Shown here one piece after another: positions 18,068 through 28,435 of a stretch of 64,000 bases of DNA. The notes beneath the pieces are model-generated. The model made no database searches, was not told the DNA's origin, and saw only the letters and a list, made by a program, of their open reading frames with translations. The DNA lies in the NCBI GenBank assembly GCA_011525745.1, contig WYBU01000091.1, positions 1-64,000 on the forward strand. The letters are read 5' to 3'. Numbering within the stretch: position 1 is the first letter of the stretch; each line of letters starts with the position of its first letter. The stretch is from Planctomycetaceae bacterium. Its GTDB lineage: Bacteria; Planctomycetota; Phycisphaerae; UBA1845; UTPLA1. The position numbers were made by a program, and so were the translations under genes.

Positions 18068-18601
18068 TCAACCACGCGTCGTCGTGCACGACTGCCAGTG
18101 CCGGATCAGCACGATGAAAAACCACACGCCGCCGACGATGTAGCCGATCACGCCGTACGTGAAGAACTGCTCACGAAGCTCTCCCGGCGTCTGATCGGCC
18201 AGCGCCTGAAGCGCCGTCCGCGTCGACAGCGCGTACAGCAGCGTGAAGATGATCACAAAGCTGCCGAAGAACACCCGGTCCGCGCCGCGCAGCCGGGCGT
18301 GACTCTCGAGCCATTTCTCCCAACCGGTCACGCCCTCGATCGTCGGCTCCACGTGCTCGCGCAGATAGCGGCCGGCGCGCAGAATATCGTTCTGTTCGGC
18401 CACGAACGCCAGCATGATCACGAGCACGACGAACGGCAGAGTGGCGGTGGCGAAAAACCCGCCGTACATCGTCGTCAGCAGTCCGGCGGCGGGAACCAGG
18501 AGCGTTCCGAAGATGACGAGCCAGAACATGCGCGCCTTGCCGCAGCGGATTTCGTCGCGAAGCGTGAGGTACTGCTGCTTCATGAACTCATCGTGGGACA
18601 T
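18068..18601 (-). CDS. Integral membrane protein of unknown function
   Basis: 177 residues from the ATG at 18601, which has AGGAGG six bases upstream; an upstream extension is open but lacks an SD. Four hydrophobic segments are visible (roughly 24-44, 47-68, 108-128, 145-166): ARMFWLVIFGTLLVPAAGLL, ATATLPFVVLVIMLAFVAE, FFGSFVIIFTLLYALS, and VIGYIVGGVWFFIVLIR. The cytoplasmic-looking loop GWEKWLESHARLRGADRVFFG carries charged residues. No family is recognised. It follows a long repeat element at its 3' side. Confidence 0.75.
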   Translation of the reverse strand: MSHDEFMKQQYLTLRDEIRCGKARMFWLVIFGTLLVPAAGLLTTMYGGFFATATLPFVVLVIMLAFVAEQNDILRAGRYLREHVEPTIEGVTGWEKWLESHARLRGADRVFFGSFVIIFTLLYALSTRTALQALADQTPGELREQFFTYGVIGYIVGGVWFFIVLIRHWQSCTTTRG

Positions 18602-18754
18602 GATGTCGCCTCCTGTATCGCCCGAGGGCCAGACCTGGGACAGGTTCGCGGTCCGCGCCGACGCGCGGAACCGCGACATTGCTGCACGGGCGCGGCGAAC
18701 CCGAAGCGTCGCGAATGAGACGCGAACGCCGCGCCTGGACTTTCAGGGCATGTT

Positions 18755-20890
18755 CTACGTCAACGATGGGACGGGCTGCAAGGGGGGTGTAACGCCGCGC
18801 TCCGCCTCCGGCGCATCACCCAGTTCGACCGCGTGCCGGTGAAAGTCCGCCCGGCATTGCAGGAATGCCGCCACCACGTCCGGATCGAATTGCGTGCCGG
18901 CCCCGTCACGGATGCACTGCACGGCCGTCTCGTGCGGCCGGGCTTCCTGGTACACATGCCGTGTAGTGATGGCGTCATAAGTGTCCGCCAGCGCCACGAT
19001 GCGTGCCGCAAGCGGGATCTCGTCGCCGCGCAGGCCGCGCGGATAGCCGCTGCCGTCATACCGCTCGTGGTGCGCGTGGGCGATTTCCTCGGCCATCCGA
19101 AGATAGGCAATGCCGGTGAACCGTTCGGCGACGCAGCGGATCGTCTCGCGTCCGATCTGGGCGTGCGAGCGCATCACGACGATCTCGTCCTGCGTCAGTT
19201 TGCCGGGCTTCAGCAAGATGGCGTCCGGGATGGCGATCTTGCCGATGTCGTGCAGCGGCACCGCCCGCGCCAGATCGCGCAGAAAGCCGTCGCTGATCTG
19301 ATCGGCGTGGCGCCCCATTGCCCGCAGCCGCCGCGCCAGCACGTCGCAGTAACGCGTCATGCGCTGAAGATGTCGCCCCTGGTCGCAATCGCGCGTCTCG
19401 GCCAAACGGGCCAGTGTCACGATGGCGGAGTGCCGCGATTCCGTGGCGTGCCGCAACTTGTCGGTTTCGCGACGCCGCTCAATCAGGCGGCTCAGCCGAA
19501 GCGCCAACTCGCGTAAATCGGGCGGCGCGGCGAGATAATCGTCGGCCCCCGCGCCCAGTACCTCCGTCGCGCTGCCGGCCGCCGCGCCGTCAATCACGAC
19601 GATCGGCGCCCCCGCCGTGTGTACCTGCGCGCGAATCTGCTGAATCTGAAACTGAATGTCCCCACTCGCCTCGCCGCGAACCAGCACGACCGCCTCGGGC
19701 ACGTCGCGGCCGGCCGGAGTCAGTGCGTCGGCCATGTTCGCGACCGTCTGAGCTGCGAATCCAAACGGGCGCAGGCGCCGCCGTAACGCCGAAGCGGCCG
19801 ACGGTTTCGCGCCGACGATTAGCACGCGCGTCGCCGCGGCGCGCGTTTCATGAGTGCTGGCCGAGTGCTCGCCGGCGCCGTCCTCGGACGACGCCTCGCC
19901 GACATCGCCCATCCGCATGTGCGCCGCGGCGGCCACCCGGTTGCGACCGGCGCGCTTGGCGTCATACAACGCGCGATCCACGGCCAGGAGCAGATCGTAC
20001 GGATGCGTCATCGAGGGCAGGCGCTCGGCAACGCCCGCGCTGATCGTCACGTGCAGGCGCGTTCCTCCGTGAACATGCGTGCAGGCTTCGACGGCGCATC
20101 GCAGCCGCTCGGCGGCCGTCATCGCCTGATCGACAGCCGAGCGCGGGCAGAGCACCAGGAACTCTTCGCCGCCGACGCGACAAACGACGTCCTCGGCCCG
20201 CGCTGTTTCACGCAGCGCGGCCGCCGTCTGCCGCAGTACTTGATCGCCGATCGCATGTCCGTACGTGTCGTTGAACAGCTTGAAATGATCGATATCGGCG
20301 CTGATGCAGGCCAGCGGCTCGCCGTGACGCGTCGCCAGCGCCCAATGCTCCGTAAGCCGCCTCATCGCTTCGCGCCGGTTGATCAGGCCGGTCAGCTCGT
20401 CCGTCGTTGCGGCCAGATGCAGTTTTTCGTTGGCGATTTCGAGCTTGCGATTCGCCAGTTCCATCTCGGCGTTGTAGCGATAGACCTCGCGCGTCTTGCG
20501 CGCCAGGTCGGCCTCCAGCGACACGATGCGTTCGGCCGCCCGAAGCCGCGCCAGCAGCTCCCGTTCCGAACCGGACTTCGTCACGTAGTCGTCGACTCCG
20601 GCCTCGAACGCCTCCACGAGCCGGTCCTCGCCCACGTGGGCCGTCAGAATGATCACGTAAACGAAGCGGATGCCTTCGTGACCTCGAACCGTGCGGCACA
20701 GTTCCAGTCCGGACATGTCCGGCATTTCCCAGTCCGTGACCAGAATGGGCGGCGCATCGTCCAGCAGAACCCGCATGGCGTCGTGCGCATTCGTCGCCGT
20801 GAGGACCTGGTAGCCCGCACCGTGCAAGTGACACTGCACGAGCTTTACTGTGTCGAGATCGTCGTCGACCAGCAGTACGCGTCGATCCAT
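18755..20890 (-). CDS. Response regulator with GGDEF, pseudo-receiver and HD-GYP domains (c-di-GMP turnover)
   Basis: 711 residues. Domain 1 (1-120) is a receiver with acidic DDD at 9-11, phospho-acceptor Asp53 (ILVTDWEMPD) and YVTKSGS. A coiled linker leads to a diguanylate cyclase with GGEEF at about 240-244 and an intact RAED inhibitory site five residues before it. Domain 3 (about 345-465) looks like a receiver fold but lacks the acidic pocket and acceptor Asp (VLIVGAKPSA, VVLVRGEAS). Domain 4 is HD-GYP with LHDIGKIAIP near 543 and HHERYDGSGYPRGLRGDE, a c-di-GMP phosphodiesterase. Both catalytic domains appear active. ATG 20890 gives the receiver its proper start. The hybrid kinase upstream is the likely partner. 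Confidence 0.92.
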   Translation of the reverse strand: MDRRVLLVDDDLDTVKLVQCHLHGAGYQVLTATNAHDAMRVLLDDAPPILVTDWEMPDMSGLELCRTVRGHEGIRFVYVIILTAHVGEDRLVEAFEAGVDDYVTKSGSERELLARLRAAERIVSLEADLARKTREVYRYNAEMELANRKLEIANEKLHLAATTDELTGLINRREAMRRLTEHWALATRHGEPLACISADIDHFKLFNDTYGHAIGDQVLRQTAAALRETARAEDVVCRVGGEEFLVLCPRSAVDQAMTAAERLRCAVEACTHVHGGTRLHVTISAGVAERLPSMTHPYDLLLAVDRALYDAKRAGRNRVAAAAHMRMGDVGEASSEDGAGEHSASTHETRAAATRVLIVGAKPSAASALRRRLRPFGFAAQTVANMADALTPAGRDVPEAVVLVRGEASGDIQFQIQQIRAQVHTAGAPIVVIDGAAAGSATEVLGAGADDYLAAPPDLRELALRLSRLIERRRETDKLRHATESRHSAIVTLARLAETRDCDQGRHLQRMTRYCDVLARRLRAMGRHADQISDGFLRDLARAVPLHDIGKIAIPDAILLKPGKLTQDEIVVMRSHAQIGRETIRCVAERFTGIAYLRMAEEIAHAHHERYDGSGYPRGLRGDEIPLAARIVALADTYDAITTRHVYQEARPHETAVQCIRDGAGTQFDPDVVAAFLQCRADFHRHAVELGDAPEAERGVTPPLQPVPSLT

Positions 20891-21084
20891 TTCCGGTTTA
20901 CTCCATGCCGCTTGCCTGCCGCGTTCAGCGGCTCGACCGACGGCGCAATCACTGCCCGCCGCGCGTGCCCCGATCTTGCGCAACGTCAGGGCGGCAAGCG
21001 CGCACGTGCTCATTCCCAGTCGCCCCATCGACCGGCCCGACTCGCAACCTGCTCGGCCGAAAGATAGGAACATCCCTTATTCGG

Positions 21085-22752
21085 CTAGACTGGTGAAACG
21101 GTTTGCTGAATAAGAATCCCGTCCTCCAAGTGTGGCGCCGGCGGTCCGGACTTCACCGCTTGACGTTGCAGACGCCCGATCAGTTCCGCCGCGACGATCG
21201 GCTTGGTCAGATAATCATCGCAGCCCGACGCCAGGCATTTTTCGCGGTCCCCCGGCAACGCATGCGCGGTCAGCGCGATGATCCTGCCGCGATAGCCCCG
21301 AAGGCGCAGTTCCCGCGTGGCGGTGTAGCCGTCCATGATCGGCATCTGCATGTCCATCAGTACCAGGTCGAAGGGCGACTCGGCGGCGTTGGCGCCGATC
21401 TGTTCGATCGCGGATTTTCCGTCACAGGCCAGCGTCACGTCCGCGCCGGCTTTGCGCAGAATGAACGATATCAATCGCTGGTTGTCCGGTCCGTCTTCGA
21501 CCAGCAACACGCGCGCGTGCAGCCGCTGCACGGGCGGAGCGGTGTCACGCGGAGCGGGGCGTATGTACGTATGTGGCGCCTCGATCATGCGAACGCCATC
21601 CGTCGGACCCGTCGCGACCGACAGCGTAAACGTGCTGCCGCGCCGCGGCGTGCTGATCACGGTCAGTTCGCCGCCCAGCATGTGGGCCAGCCGCTTGCTG
21701 ATTGTCAGCCCCAGCCCCGAACCGCCGAAGCGCCGCGTGATCGATCCGTCCGCCTGTGTGAACGGCTCGAACAGCCGGCCGATCTGCTCGGGCGCGATGC
21801 CGATGCCCGTATCGGCGACGGCGATGCACAATCGCGGATCGCGTCCGTCGCGCGGCTCGAACCGCGCACGGACGCGCACGCTTCCGCGCTCGGTGAACTT
21901 GATCGCGTTGGCGACGAGATTGATCAGCACTTGCCGCAGGCGCGTCGGATCGGAGCGGATCGTCTCGGGCATGGGCGTATCGAACGCCAGATGTAATTCG
22001 ATGTGCTTCGAATCGGCCCGGACCTGCATGAGCTGCACGACATCCTGCATGACCTCGATCGGATGACACGAAGTTTGCTCGACGGGCAGTCGTCCCGCCT
22101 CGATCCGCGAAAGGTCCAGGATGCCGTTGATCAGCTCCAGCAGATACTCGCCGTTGCGTCGGATCGTCTGGATGCAGTCCAGCCGGTCGCTCGGCGACTG
22201 GCGCGGATCGAACATCAGATCCGCAAAGCCGAGAATGGCCGTCATCGGCGTGCGGATTTCATGGCTCATGTTGGCGATGAACTCGGACTTGGCTCGCGCC
22301 GCCGCCTCGGCCTGGGCCGCGACCCCCTCCAGCGCCTGGGCCGCCGATTTCATCGCGATCTCGTAATCGCTGGCGCGCTGCTCGGCGCGCTTCAGTGCGG
22401 TCTGGTCGACCAGTACGCCGTCGATGTGAATCGCGCCGCCAAGCGGCGGCGCAGGCCGGCCGCGGTCCAGAACGTGCCGCGGCGCTCCATCGACATGCTT
22501 CAGCCGATACTCGATTTCGAAGCAGCGCCGTTCGTCGATTGCCGCGCTCAGCTCCCGCGCGACGCGCTGGCGGTCCTCCTCATGAATCAGTTCCAGCGCC
22601 CCGATGCGCCGATAGGGCGCAAAATCAGACAGCGGTCGTCCGGTCAGCCTCTCGATCGCCGGTGTGACCGATAAGAACGGATAGCCCTCATCCCCGGCCC
22701 GCCGATAAGCCGCCCCGGGAAGCAAATCGAGAACGTTCGCGACAAACTGCAT
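21085..22752 (-). CDS. PAS-containing hybrid sensor histidine kinase
   Basis: 555 residues, no membrane segments, so a soluble sensor. An N-terminal PAS/PAC region (1-120; [17 protein letters not shown]) is followed by a dimerisation helix with [19 protein letters not shown] (phosphorylated His164), an ATPase domain with N box [17 protein letters not shown]1 [14 protein letters not shown] and G2 [14 protein letters not shown], and a C-terminal receiver with acceptor Asp467 in [20 protein letters not shown]. It autophosphorylates and passes phosphate to its own receiver. The GGDEF/HD-GYP regulator lies 194 bp downstream on the same strand, so a phosphorelay controlling c-di-GMP is likely. Confidence 0.94.
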   Translation of the reverse strand: MQFVANVLDLLPGAAYRRAGDEGYPFLSVTPAIERLTGRPLSDFAPYRRIGALELIHEEDRQRVARELSAAIDERRCFEIEYRLKHVDGAPRHVLDRGRPAPPLGGAIHIDGVLVDQTALKRAEQRASDYEIAMKSAAQALEGVAAQAEAAARAKSEFIANMSHEIRTPMTAILGFADLMFDPRQSPSDRLDCIQTIRRNGEYLLELINGILDLSRIEAGRLPVEQTSCHPIEVMQDVVQLMQVRADSKHIELHLAFDTPMPETIRSDPTRLRQVLINLVANAIKFTERGSVRVRARFEPRDGRDPRLCIAVADTGIGIAPEQIGRLFEPFTQADGSITRRFGGSGLGLTISKRLAHMLGGELTVISTPRRGSTFTLSVATGPTDGVRMIEAPHTYIRPAPRDTAPPVQRLHARVLLVEDGPDNQRLISFILRKAGADVTLACDGKSAIEQIGANAAESPFDLVLMDMQMPIMDGYTATRELRLRGYRGRIIALTAHALPGDREKCLASGCDDYLTKPIVAAELIGRLQRQAVKSGPPAPHLEDGILIQQTVSPV

Positions 22753-23168
22753 CTGAGGCTACCGGTTCGTACTCGTATCAGCCGTGCGCGGCGCGCACCG
22801 CGGAGGTCCGGGACATGCTGGATCATCGTCCAGCGGACGCCGACGTTTGAACAGGGTGGAATCGCCCGATAAGGAATGGAGAACGGCCATGTGAGGACGA
22901 TCTTGCTGCGAGTGGCCTGCCGGCGCGGCCGCGAACGCGAGCGTCAACTTTTCGTCCCTTACGTCACCTTCGTCCCTCGACATACGCCCGGTTTGATCAT
23001 GCCCTCGCACGAGGCGCGCCATCAAGATGGGGTGGTACGGGCGTCCCACCCGTCATGTCTCACCCGACAAGGGCCTGGCCATGTGAGAGGCGTCGCGGGC
23101 GACAGGCAATCATTCGCTCAAGTTGTTTCTGCTCGCACCATTGCAGACGTCCGGACAGCCGGGTCGCA
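22753..23168. other. Intergenic region with one dispersed element
   Basis: 416 bp without a supported gene. A GGTGGTACGGGCGTCCCACC element at 23029-23048, followed by GACAAGGGCCTGGCCATGTG (23067-23086), belongs to the same families as 17719 and 14187. TTTCGTCCC...TTCGTCCC words at 22949-22978 resemble the text-like element. Confidence 0.5.
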
Positions 23169-23696
23169 CTACGTTTCCTTCGGCCCCGTCTGCGCGTCCG
23201 CTTCGGCTTCCACCCCCGCCACGCGCGCCAATTCGCGCAGTCGGCGATAGTGCTCCACGCCTTCCTCCGCCAGTTCGGCGAACAGCCGGCGCAGATCGTC
23301 CTGCGAAATGAATTCACTGAGCTTGCGATAGAAGTGCGCCGTACGCTGTTCGGTGCCGAGGATGTAACGCATGGCACGAGCGAACTCCGTCTCGTCGCGC
23401 ACGTCCAGCAGCCGCGGTCCCACCACGACGAGGTCCTTCTCCTCGGGAGTCAGAAAGAAATCCGCATCGGGGAACATCTGTGCCAGCAATCGCTGGAGCC
23501 GTTGCTTGTGGTCCTGCTCTTCGTCGGCCATCGCGGCGAATTCATTGCGCGCTTCATGTGACCGCGCCTTTTCCGACAGCACCAGGTAGCGATACGCCGC
23601 CACGGTCTCGCCATACGCGCCGATCGTCAGCGCCTTCTCCGGGCGCACGGCCACAGTCGCGATCGGATCGACGCTCACGTCTTGGTACTCCCGCAT
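23169..23696 (-). CDS. Rubrerythrin-like/ferritin-like diiron protein
   Basis: 175 residues forming a four-helix bundle. Probable iron ligands are in AYGETVAAYRYLVLSEKA, ADEEQDHKQRLQRLL (E-x-x-H), GTEQRTAHFYRKL and AELAEEGVEHYRRLREL (E-x-x-H-like). There is no C-terminal rubredoxin domain, so this is a rubrerythrin-type erythrin rather than full rubrerythrin. Members scavenge peroxide or bind iron in the cytoplasm. The gene is single and flanked on both sides by repeat-rich spacers. Confidence 0.82.
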   Translation of the reverse strand: MREYQDVSVDPIATVAVRPEKALTIGAYGETVAAYRYLVLSEKARSHEARNEFAAMADEEQDHKQRLQRLLAQMFPDADFFLTPEEKDLVVVGPRLLDVRDETEFARAMRYILGTEQRTAHFYRKLSEFISQDDLRRLFAELAEEGVEHYRRLRELARVAGVEAEADAQTGPKET

Positions 23697-23763
23697 CCAG
23701 CCCCGCTCGATTATAGAAGAAAATGCTTCTGCAATCGTCCGGAAACACGCGACGGCATTTTAC

Positions 23764-23935
23764 CCGGGTGGCACGGTCAAGCCCTCGCTCGCAGGATCCG
23801 CTGTGCGAACCGTGCCGCTCGCGTGAACAGTGAATCCGATTGCCTGGCCGTGTCGCGCCTCGATGGAACACCGCCGCCCCCGGCTGTGCTCTTTGCATGG
23901 CACGGGCGAGCAGCCCGCGTGGCATGCCGCGGCCC
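23764..23935. repeat. Cluster of dispersed palindromic elements
   Basis: Successive words are GGTGGCACGGTCAAGCCCTC (23765), GCGAACCGTGCCGCTCGCGT, CCGCCGCCCCCGGCTGTG (same as the array at position 1) and GCATGGCACGGGCGAGCAGC with CCCGCGTGGCATG. Three different families are nested within 170 bp. No gene is seen between 23697 and 23987. Confidence 0.75.
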
Positions 23936-23987
23936 GCGAACCCGCTAATTGATGTAGGTTAATCCTCCACCGCCATTCGGCCGAGCG

Positions 23988-26378
23988 TCATTTCTTCGCC
24001 GCCAGCCGCTTCCCGTTATGGTTCGACGGCCCCTCATACGGCGGCAGCGCCTGGCGCGATGGCCCCGCCGCCTTCAGCTTCTCCAAAACCATTTCGCTGC
24101 GGCCGACAAGCTGCTCCGGCAGAACAATCACGTCCCGCGGGCGACCGGCCGGCACGATGATGTTCAGCGGCACGCCCGCCCGGTCGTACATCATGAGTCG
24201 CTCCAGCACGGCGGGATCCTGATTCGTCCAGTCGCACTTGAGCGGGAAAACGTTGTTTTCCTTGAAGACGCGCAGGATGTCGCGGTTCGTGAACAGATAC
24301 CGCTTGTTGAACTGGCACGTCAGACACCACGTCGCCGTGAAATCGACGTACACCGTGAAACCTTCCTCCGCCAGGCGAACTTCGTCGCCGATCTTGTACT
24401 CGCGCCACTCGATCTCCAGCGGCGGCAACACCGAGAACGACGCCCATCCGCCTCCGCCCGCCATGACCAGTGCCAGCGTCGTCATCACCGCTTTCCGCCG
24501 CGCGGTCGCCGTGAAGCTGATCCGCCCGAACAGCCAGCATCCGATCGCCACCGACAGCAACAGCCCCAGCGACCGCGCAAACCCCTCGTCGCCAAGCTGC
24601 TGGCTCACGACGACCAGCAGGAACAGAACCGTCAGCAACAGCAGAAATCCCATCGCCTCCTTGAATAGATTCATCCAGGGTCCGGGGCGCGGAATGAACC
24701 GCAGCCAGGCCGGATACGCCGCCAGCAGGATGTAGGGAAACGCCATGCCCAGTCCCATGACGCCGAAATAGGCGATGATTTCAACCGGCGGCCGCGCCAA
24801 TGTGTATGCGATGGCCGTCCCCAGGAAAGGTCCGAGGCAGGGTATCGCCAGCACCGTCGCCAGAATCCCCTTGAGAAACGTGCCGATCGCCCCCTCGCGC
24901 GACTCGAACTCGCCCAGTGCCGCGCTCGACCGCCCGGGCAGGTTGATCTCCCACACGCCCAGCAGGCTCAGCGCGAACGCGAACACGATGGTCGTCATCG
25001 CGAGATTGAACCAGGCACTCTGACTGAGGAACCCCCAGCCCACGCTTTCGCCGCCGATCTTCAGCGCCACGACCGTCGCGGCCACCCCCAGGAACGATGC
25101 CACAATCCCGAGGGAAAATATCATCCCGAGCTGAAAAATGCGCCCACGCGACTCCCCTGCCTGCTTCACAAACGATAGCACCTTGATCGAGATCACCGGC
25201 AGCACGCAGGGCATGATGTTCAGAATCATCCCGCCTACAAAGAGCGAGATCAGCACCCAGGCCCAGGCCGTCGCTCCGCCTGCGTCGCCGTCCGCGCCGC
25301 CGTCCGAAACGCCGACCGCACCGGCGCCCTGCACGGACGGACCTGCAGTCGGCTCGCTCGCGTGTTCGTCGGGCGCGGCGGTCGTAAGCTGAATCGCCTC
25401 ACCGCGCTTCGCCAGCGGTACGTCGATCGAGAACGCCACCTTCTCCGGCGGGTAGCACGTACCCGAATCGGCGCACGCCTGGTATTGAAAAACGCCGCGG
25501 ATCGCCGTCCGCTCGCCTTGCAGATCGCCTTCCGCTTTGGCGGGGATGCGGATCGTCGTCGTCCCACCGTATTCGCTGACCGTCCCCAGCACGGGAACCG
25601 TCCGCTTCTTGCCCGCCGGGTACTGGATGTCCTCGAATTCAAGACCCTCGGTCGGCGCCAGGAACACGTAGGTCGGAATCAGCGATTCATTCAACGTCTG
25701 TCGGGCCTGAATGTGATGGCCCGCCTTGATCTCGACCGTCAACAGCGCCTCGAACGAATCGCCGGGACGAACCCGGTCCTGGCTCAACCCGCCCCTCAGC
25801 TTCACGTAGCCCGCCTTCTCAGCCGGCGTCGGCAACTCCTCTTCGGCTTCCTCGAACCGCTTCTCGTTCGCCGGCTTCGCATCCGCCGCCGTCGCCACCA
25901 CCGGCAGCGTCAGATCGACCTTGGCGCTGCCCGGCAGGCAGCTTTCCTTGCACACCAGCCATTTCGTCTCAACCCGAAACGCGACCGTCTCGCCCTTCAG
26001 GTCCGCCGGCGCCGTGGCCTCGAACAGGACGACCGGCTCACCCTCCAGAACGAACTGATTCCCTTCGGACGATTCATACAGGTCGGGGGTAGGAAAGTGC
26101 GGACCCTTGACCGTAAAACCCGGGGGGGCCTCCAGCGATACGTGGGTCGGCAACGCCGGCGCCCCCGGCTCACCGCCGGATGCCCAGTAGATGTGCCAGC
26201 CCGGCTTGATCTCGTATCGAACGCCGACTCGCAGTGTCGCTCCGGGGGCCGCGGCTTCGCGATCGGCCAGCAGCGTCACATTCACCTGTGGCGTCGTCGC
26301 GCGCGGCCCGCGCGCTTCGGCGGTAATGGGGAACAGTACGAAGAAGGCCGCACAGGCCCACGCAATTCGGGCTGTCAT
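23988..26378 (-). CDS. Thiol:disulfide interchange protein, DsbD/ScsB type
   Basis: 796 residues from ATG 26378, where a signal peptide begins (MTARIAWACAAFFVLF). The periplasmic N-terminal half has two beta-sandwich modules, with cysteine pairs CKESC and CADSGTC. The central DsbD membrane domain (eight or so helices) carries NIMPCVLPVISIKVLSF and AIPCLGPFLGTAIAY, whose cysteines relay electrons across the membrane. The C-terminal thioredoxin-like domain has TWCLTCQFN (Cys685, Cys688). The protein brings reducing power from cytoplasmic thioredoxin to periplasmic disulfides or cytochrome c maturation. An upstream ATG at 26423 is possible but would precede the signal peptide with polar sequence. 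Divergent from rny. Confidence 0.92.
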   Translation of the reverse strand: MTARIAWACAAFFVLFPITAEARGPRATTPQVNVTLLADREAAAPGATLRVGVRYEIKPGWHIYWASGGEPGAPALPTHVSLEAPPGFTVKGPHFPTPDLYESSEGNQFVLEGEPVVLFEATAPADLKGETVAFRVETKWLVCKESCLPGSAKVDLTLPVVATAADAKPANEKRFEEAEEELPTPAEKAGYVKLRGGLSQDRVRPGDSFEALLTVEIKAGHHIQARQTLNESLIPTYVFLAPTEGLEFEDIQYPAGKKRTVPVLGTVSEYGGTTTIRIPAKAEGDLQGERTAIRGVFQYQACADSGTCYPPEKVAFSIDVPLAKRGEAIQLTTAAPDEHASEPTAGPSVQGAGAVGVSDGGADGDAGGATAWAWVLISLFVGGMILNIMPCVLPVISIKVLSFVKQAGESRGRIFQLGMIFSLGIVASFLGVAATVVALKIGGESVGWGFLSQSAWFNLAMTTIVFAFALSLLGVWEINLPGRSSAALGEFESREGAIGTFLKGILATVLAIPCLGPFLGTAIAYTLARPPVEIIAYFGVMGLGMAFPYILLAAYPAWLRFIPRPGPWMNLFKEAMGFLLLLTVLFLLVVVSQQLGDEGFARSLGLLLSVAIGCWLFGRISFTATARRKAVMTTLALVMAGGGGWASFSVLPPLEIEWREYKIGDEVRLAEEGFTVYVDFTATWCLTCQFNKRYLFTNRDILRVFKENNVFPLKCDWTNQDPAVLERLMMYDRAGVPLNIIVPAGRPRDVIVLPEQLVGRSEMVLEKLKAAGPSRQALPPYEGPSNHNGKRLAAKK

Positions 26379-26674
26379 CCGGCAGATACCCCTTAGGTCC
26401 GGCAGGCCGACGCCTGCTGCCATGTCACCAACCGTCTGATAATTCTTGAACGGATTCTTGACGGTGCGTGAACGGCTATTATAGTAGCGATTGGGTCGAC
26501 TCCGATTACGTGTCCGTACCGTTTCAAGGACGCATATGGGGACTTGGATTTCAATTCTGCTCCTCCAGATGCTCCGGTCGCTCACCCAGCGAGCGGCGCG
26601 GACGACGATGTTCGGTGGTCGCCCACCGGCGATTTTGATTTCCTTACTTGAATTACCTGGAAGGGTAGTGATCC

Positions 26675-28258
26675 ATGGGACTTCTGATTCTTTCAGAGGT
26701 CTCGACCACCGATCTTTTCTGGATGCTGGGCGGCATTGCGGTCGGCAGCGGTGCGACTTGGTTCGTACTCCGCTATCTGGCCCACGCCTACCTGCAAGCC
26801 AAGCAGCGCGAAGCGGATCGTGTTCTGGAGGACGGCCGGCGCCGCGCCTCCGAAATCATCCGGGCCGGCGAGGTCGAGGCCAAGGCACATTTTCTGAAGT
26901 TGCAGGAAGAATTTGAGGCGCAGACACAGCAGACGCGCGAGGAACTCAAGGCCGACGAAAAGCGGCTCGAAAAACGCGAAGACCTGCTCGAACGGAAGAA
27001 CGAAACGCTCGCCTCAAAAGAGCGCGCCATCGACGCGGCCGAGCACCGGATTCGCGAGCAGGAAAAGTCCATCGACGCCAAGAGCAAGCAGGCCGACGAA
27101 CTGCTTGCCCAGCAGCGCGCCGCCCTCTTGAAAATCACCGGCCTGTCGCACGACGAAGCCAGGCGCCGCCTGTTCGAAGCCCTCGAACACGAGCTGGAAC
27201 AAGAGGTCGCCCAGTTCGTCGACCGCCGCCTCACCGAGGCATCCGAATCCGCCGAGCAGAAATGCCGCGAGATCATCATCACGGCCATTCAACGCTACGC
27301 CGCCGGCCACGCCGCCGACGCCACCGTCAGCACCGTGGCCGTTCCTTCGGATGATATGAAGGGCCGCGTCATCGGCCGCGAAGGCCGCAACATCCGCGCC
27401 TTCGAGAAAATCACCGGCGTCGATGTCATCGTCGATGACACGCCGGGCGTCGTCGTCGTGAGCTGCTTCGATCCGGTCCGAAAGGAAATCGCCCGTCTGT
27501 CGCTGGAGAAGCTGATCCAGGACGGCCGCATTCATCCCACCCGCATCGAGGAAATCTTCCAGCAGGTCCAGCAGGATGTCGAAAAGCAAGTCATGGAACT
27601 CGGTCGCAAGGCCTCGATGGAGGCCAACGTCCCGGGCCTCAACCGCAAGCTGATCGAAATGCTCGGCCGCCTGGCCTACCGCACGAGTTACGGTCAAAAC
27701 GTGCTGGCCCACTCGATCGAGGTCGCCTACCTCTGCCAGATCATGGCCGACGAGTTGGGACTCGACGGCAAGCTCGCCCGCCGCTGCGGCCTGCTGCACG
27801 ACATCGGCAAGGCCGTGCCGCACGAGGAAGAGGGCGGCCATCCGGCCATCGGCGAGCGGCTCTGCCGCAAATTCAACGAGCGCGAAGAAGTCCTCAACGC
27901 CATCGCCGGCCACCACGGCGATGTGCCGGCGACCAGTCCCTACACGCCGCTTGTGACCGCCGCCGACGCCATCAGCGCCGCGCGTCCGGGTGGCCGGCGC
28001 GAAAGTCTGGAGCGATATATCAAGCGCTTGCAGGAACTGGAGGGCATCGCCACCGGCTTCCCGGGCGTCGAGCAGGCCTACGCGATTCAGGCCGGCCGCG
28101 AGGTGCGCGTCATCGTCGACGCCAACAAGGTCGACGACGCCAACGCCGTGCGCATCGCGCGCGACATCGCTCAGAAGATCGAGCGCGACATGACCTACCC
28201 CGGCGAAATCCGCGTGACCGTGCTGCGCGAAACGCGCGCCGTCGAATACGCCCGCTGA
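26675..28258 (+). CDS. rny: Ribonuclease Y
   Basis: 527 residues, matching the ~520 of the family. One N-terminal membrane helix ([20 protein letters not shown]) anchors it at the inner membrane face; residues 40-180 are a highly charged coiled coil; the KH domain has [23 protein letters not shown]; the HD domain has [18 protein letters not shown] (His375, Asp376) and AGHHGDV. It is an endoribonuclease that starts mRNA decay. The SD is AAGGG about 9 bases before ATG. Standing alone with a long 5' spacer of about 300 bp shared with the divergent DsbD gene. Confidence 0.96.
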   Translation: MGLLILSEVSTTDLFWMLGGIAVGSGATWFVLRYLAHAYLQAKQREADRVLEDGRRRASEIIRAGEVEAKAHFLKLQEEFEAQTQQTREELKADEKRLEKREDLLERKNETLASKERAIDAAEHRIREQEKSIDAKSKQADELLAQQRAALLKITGLSHDEARRRLFEALEHELEQEVAQFVDRRLTEASESAEQKCREIIITAIQRYAAGHAADATVSTVAVPSDDMKGRVIGREGRNIRAFEKITGVDVIVDDTPGVVVVSCFDPVRKEIARLSLEKLIQDGRIHPTRIEEIFQQVQQDVEKQVMELGRKASMEANVPGLNRKLIEMLGRLAYRTSYGQNVLAHSIEVAYLCQIMADELGLDGKLARRCGLLHDIGKAVPHEEEGGHPAIGERLCRKFNEREEVLNAIAGHHGDVPATSPYTPLVTAADAISAARPGGRRESLERYIKRLQELEGIATGFPGVEQAYAIQAGREVRVIVDANKVDDANAVRIARDIAQKIERDMTYPGEIRVTVLRETRAVEYAR

Positions 28259-28269
28259 CGGCGCATTAC

Positions 28270-28299
28270 AAAAAAGGTGGCCCACCGCGCAGCGGTGGG
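28270..28299 (-). terminator. Terminator candidate for the giant-protein operon
   Basis: CCCACCGC (28281-28288) and GCGGTGGG (28292-28299) form a perfect 8-bp stem with a 3-base loop. Read leftward, as transcripts of the envelope operon are, the stem is followed within 5 bases by a run of six U (AAAAAA at 28270-28275 on the plus strand). It could also form in the rny transcript. Confidence 0.65.
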
Positions 28300-28305
28300 T
28301 TCCTT

Positions 28306-28361
28306 GATCCGAGCCTCAAGCGCCAGCGCCGGGGTTTGGTCACCCCCGCGCAGGCGGGGTC
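28306..28361. repeat. Dispersed element, half of the 7691 family plus a GCGCAGGCGGGG module
   Basis: GATCCGAGCCTCAAGCGCCA and GCGCCGGGGTTTGG copy the left arm of the hairpin at 7691; CCCCCGCGCAGGCGGGGTCC follows and resembles sequence at 43829-43849 and 45788-45809. Confidence 0.75.
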
Positions 28362-28435
28362 CAGCGAGCGCCGCGTCGCAGTTGGATTCCCGCCTTCGAG
28401 GGGATGACGTTGCGTGCGTTGGTCAATCCGAGCGC

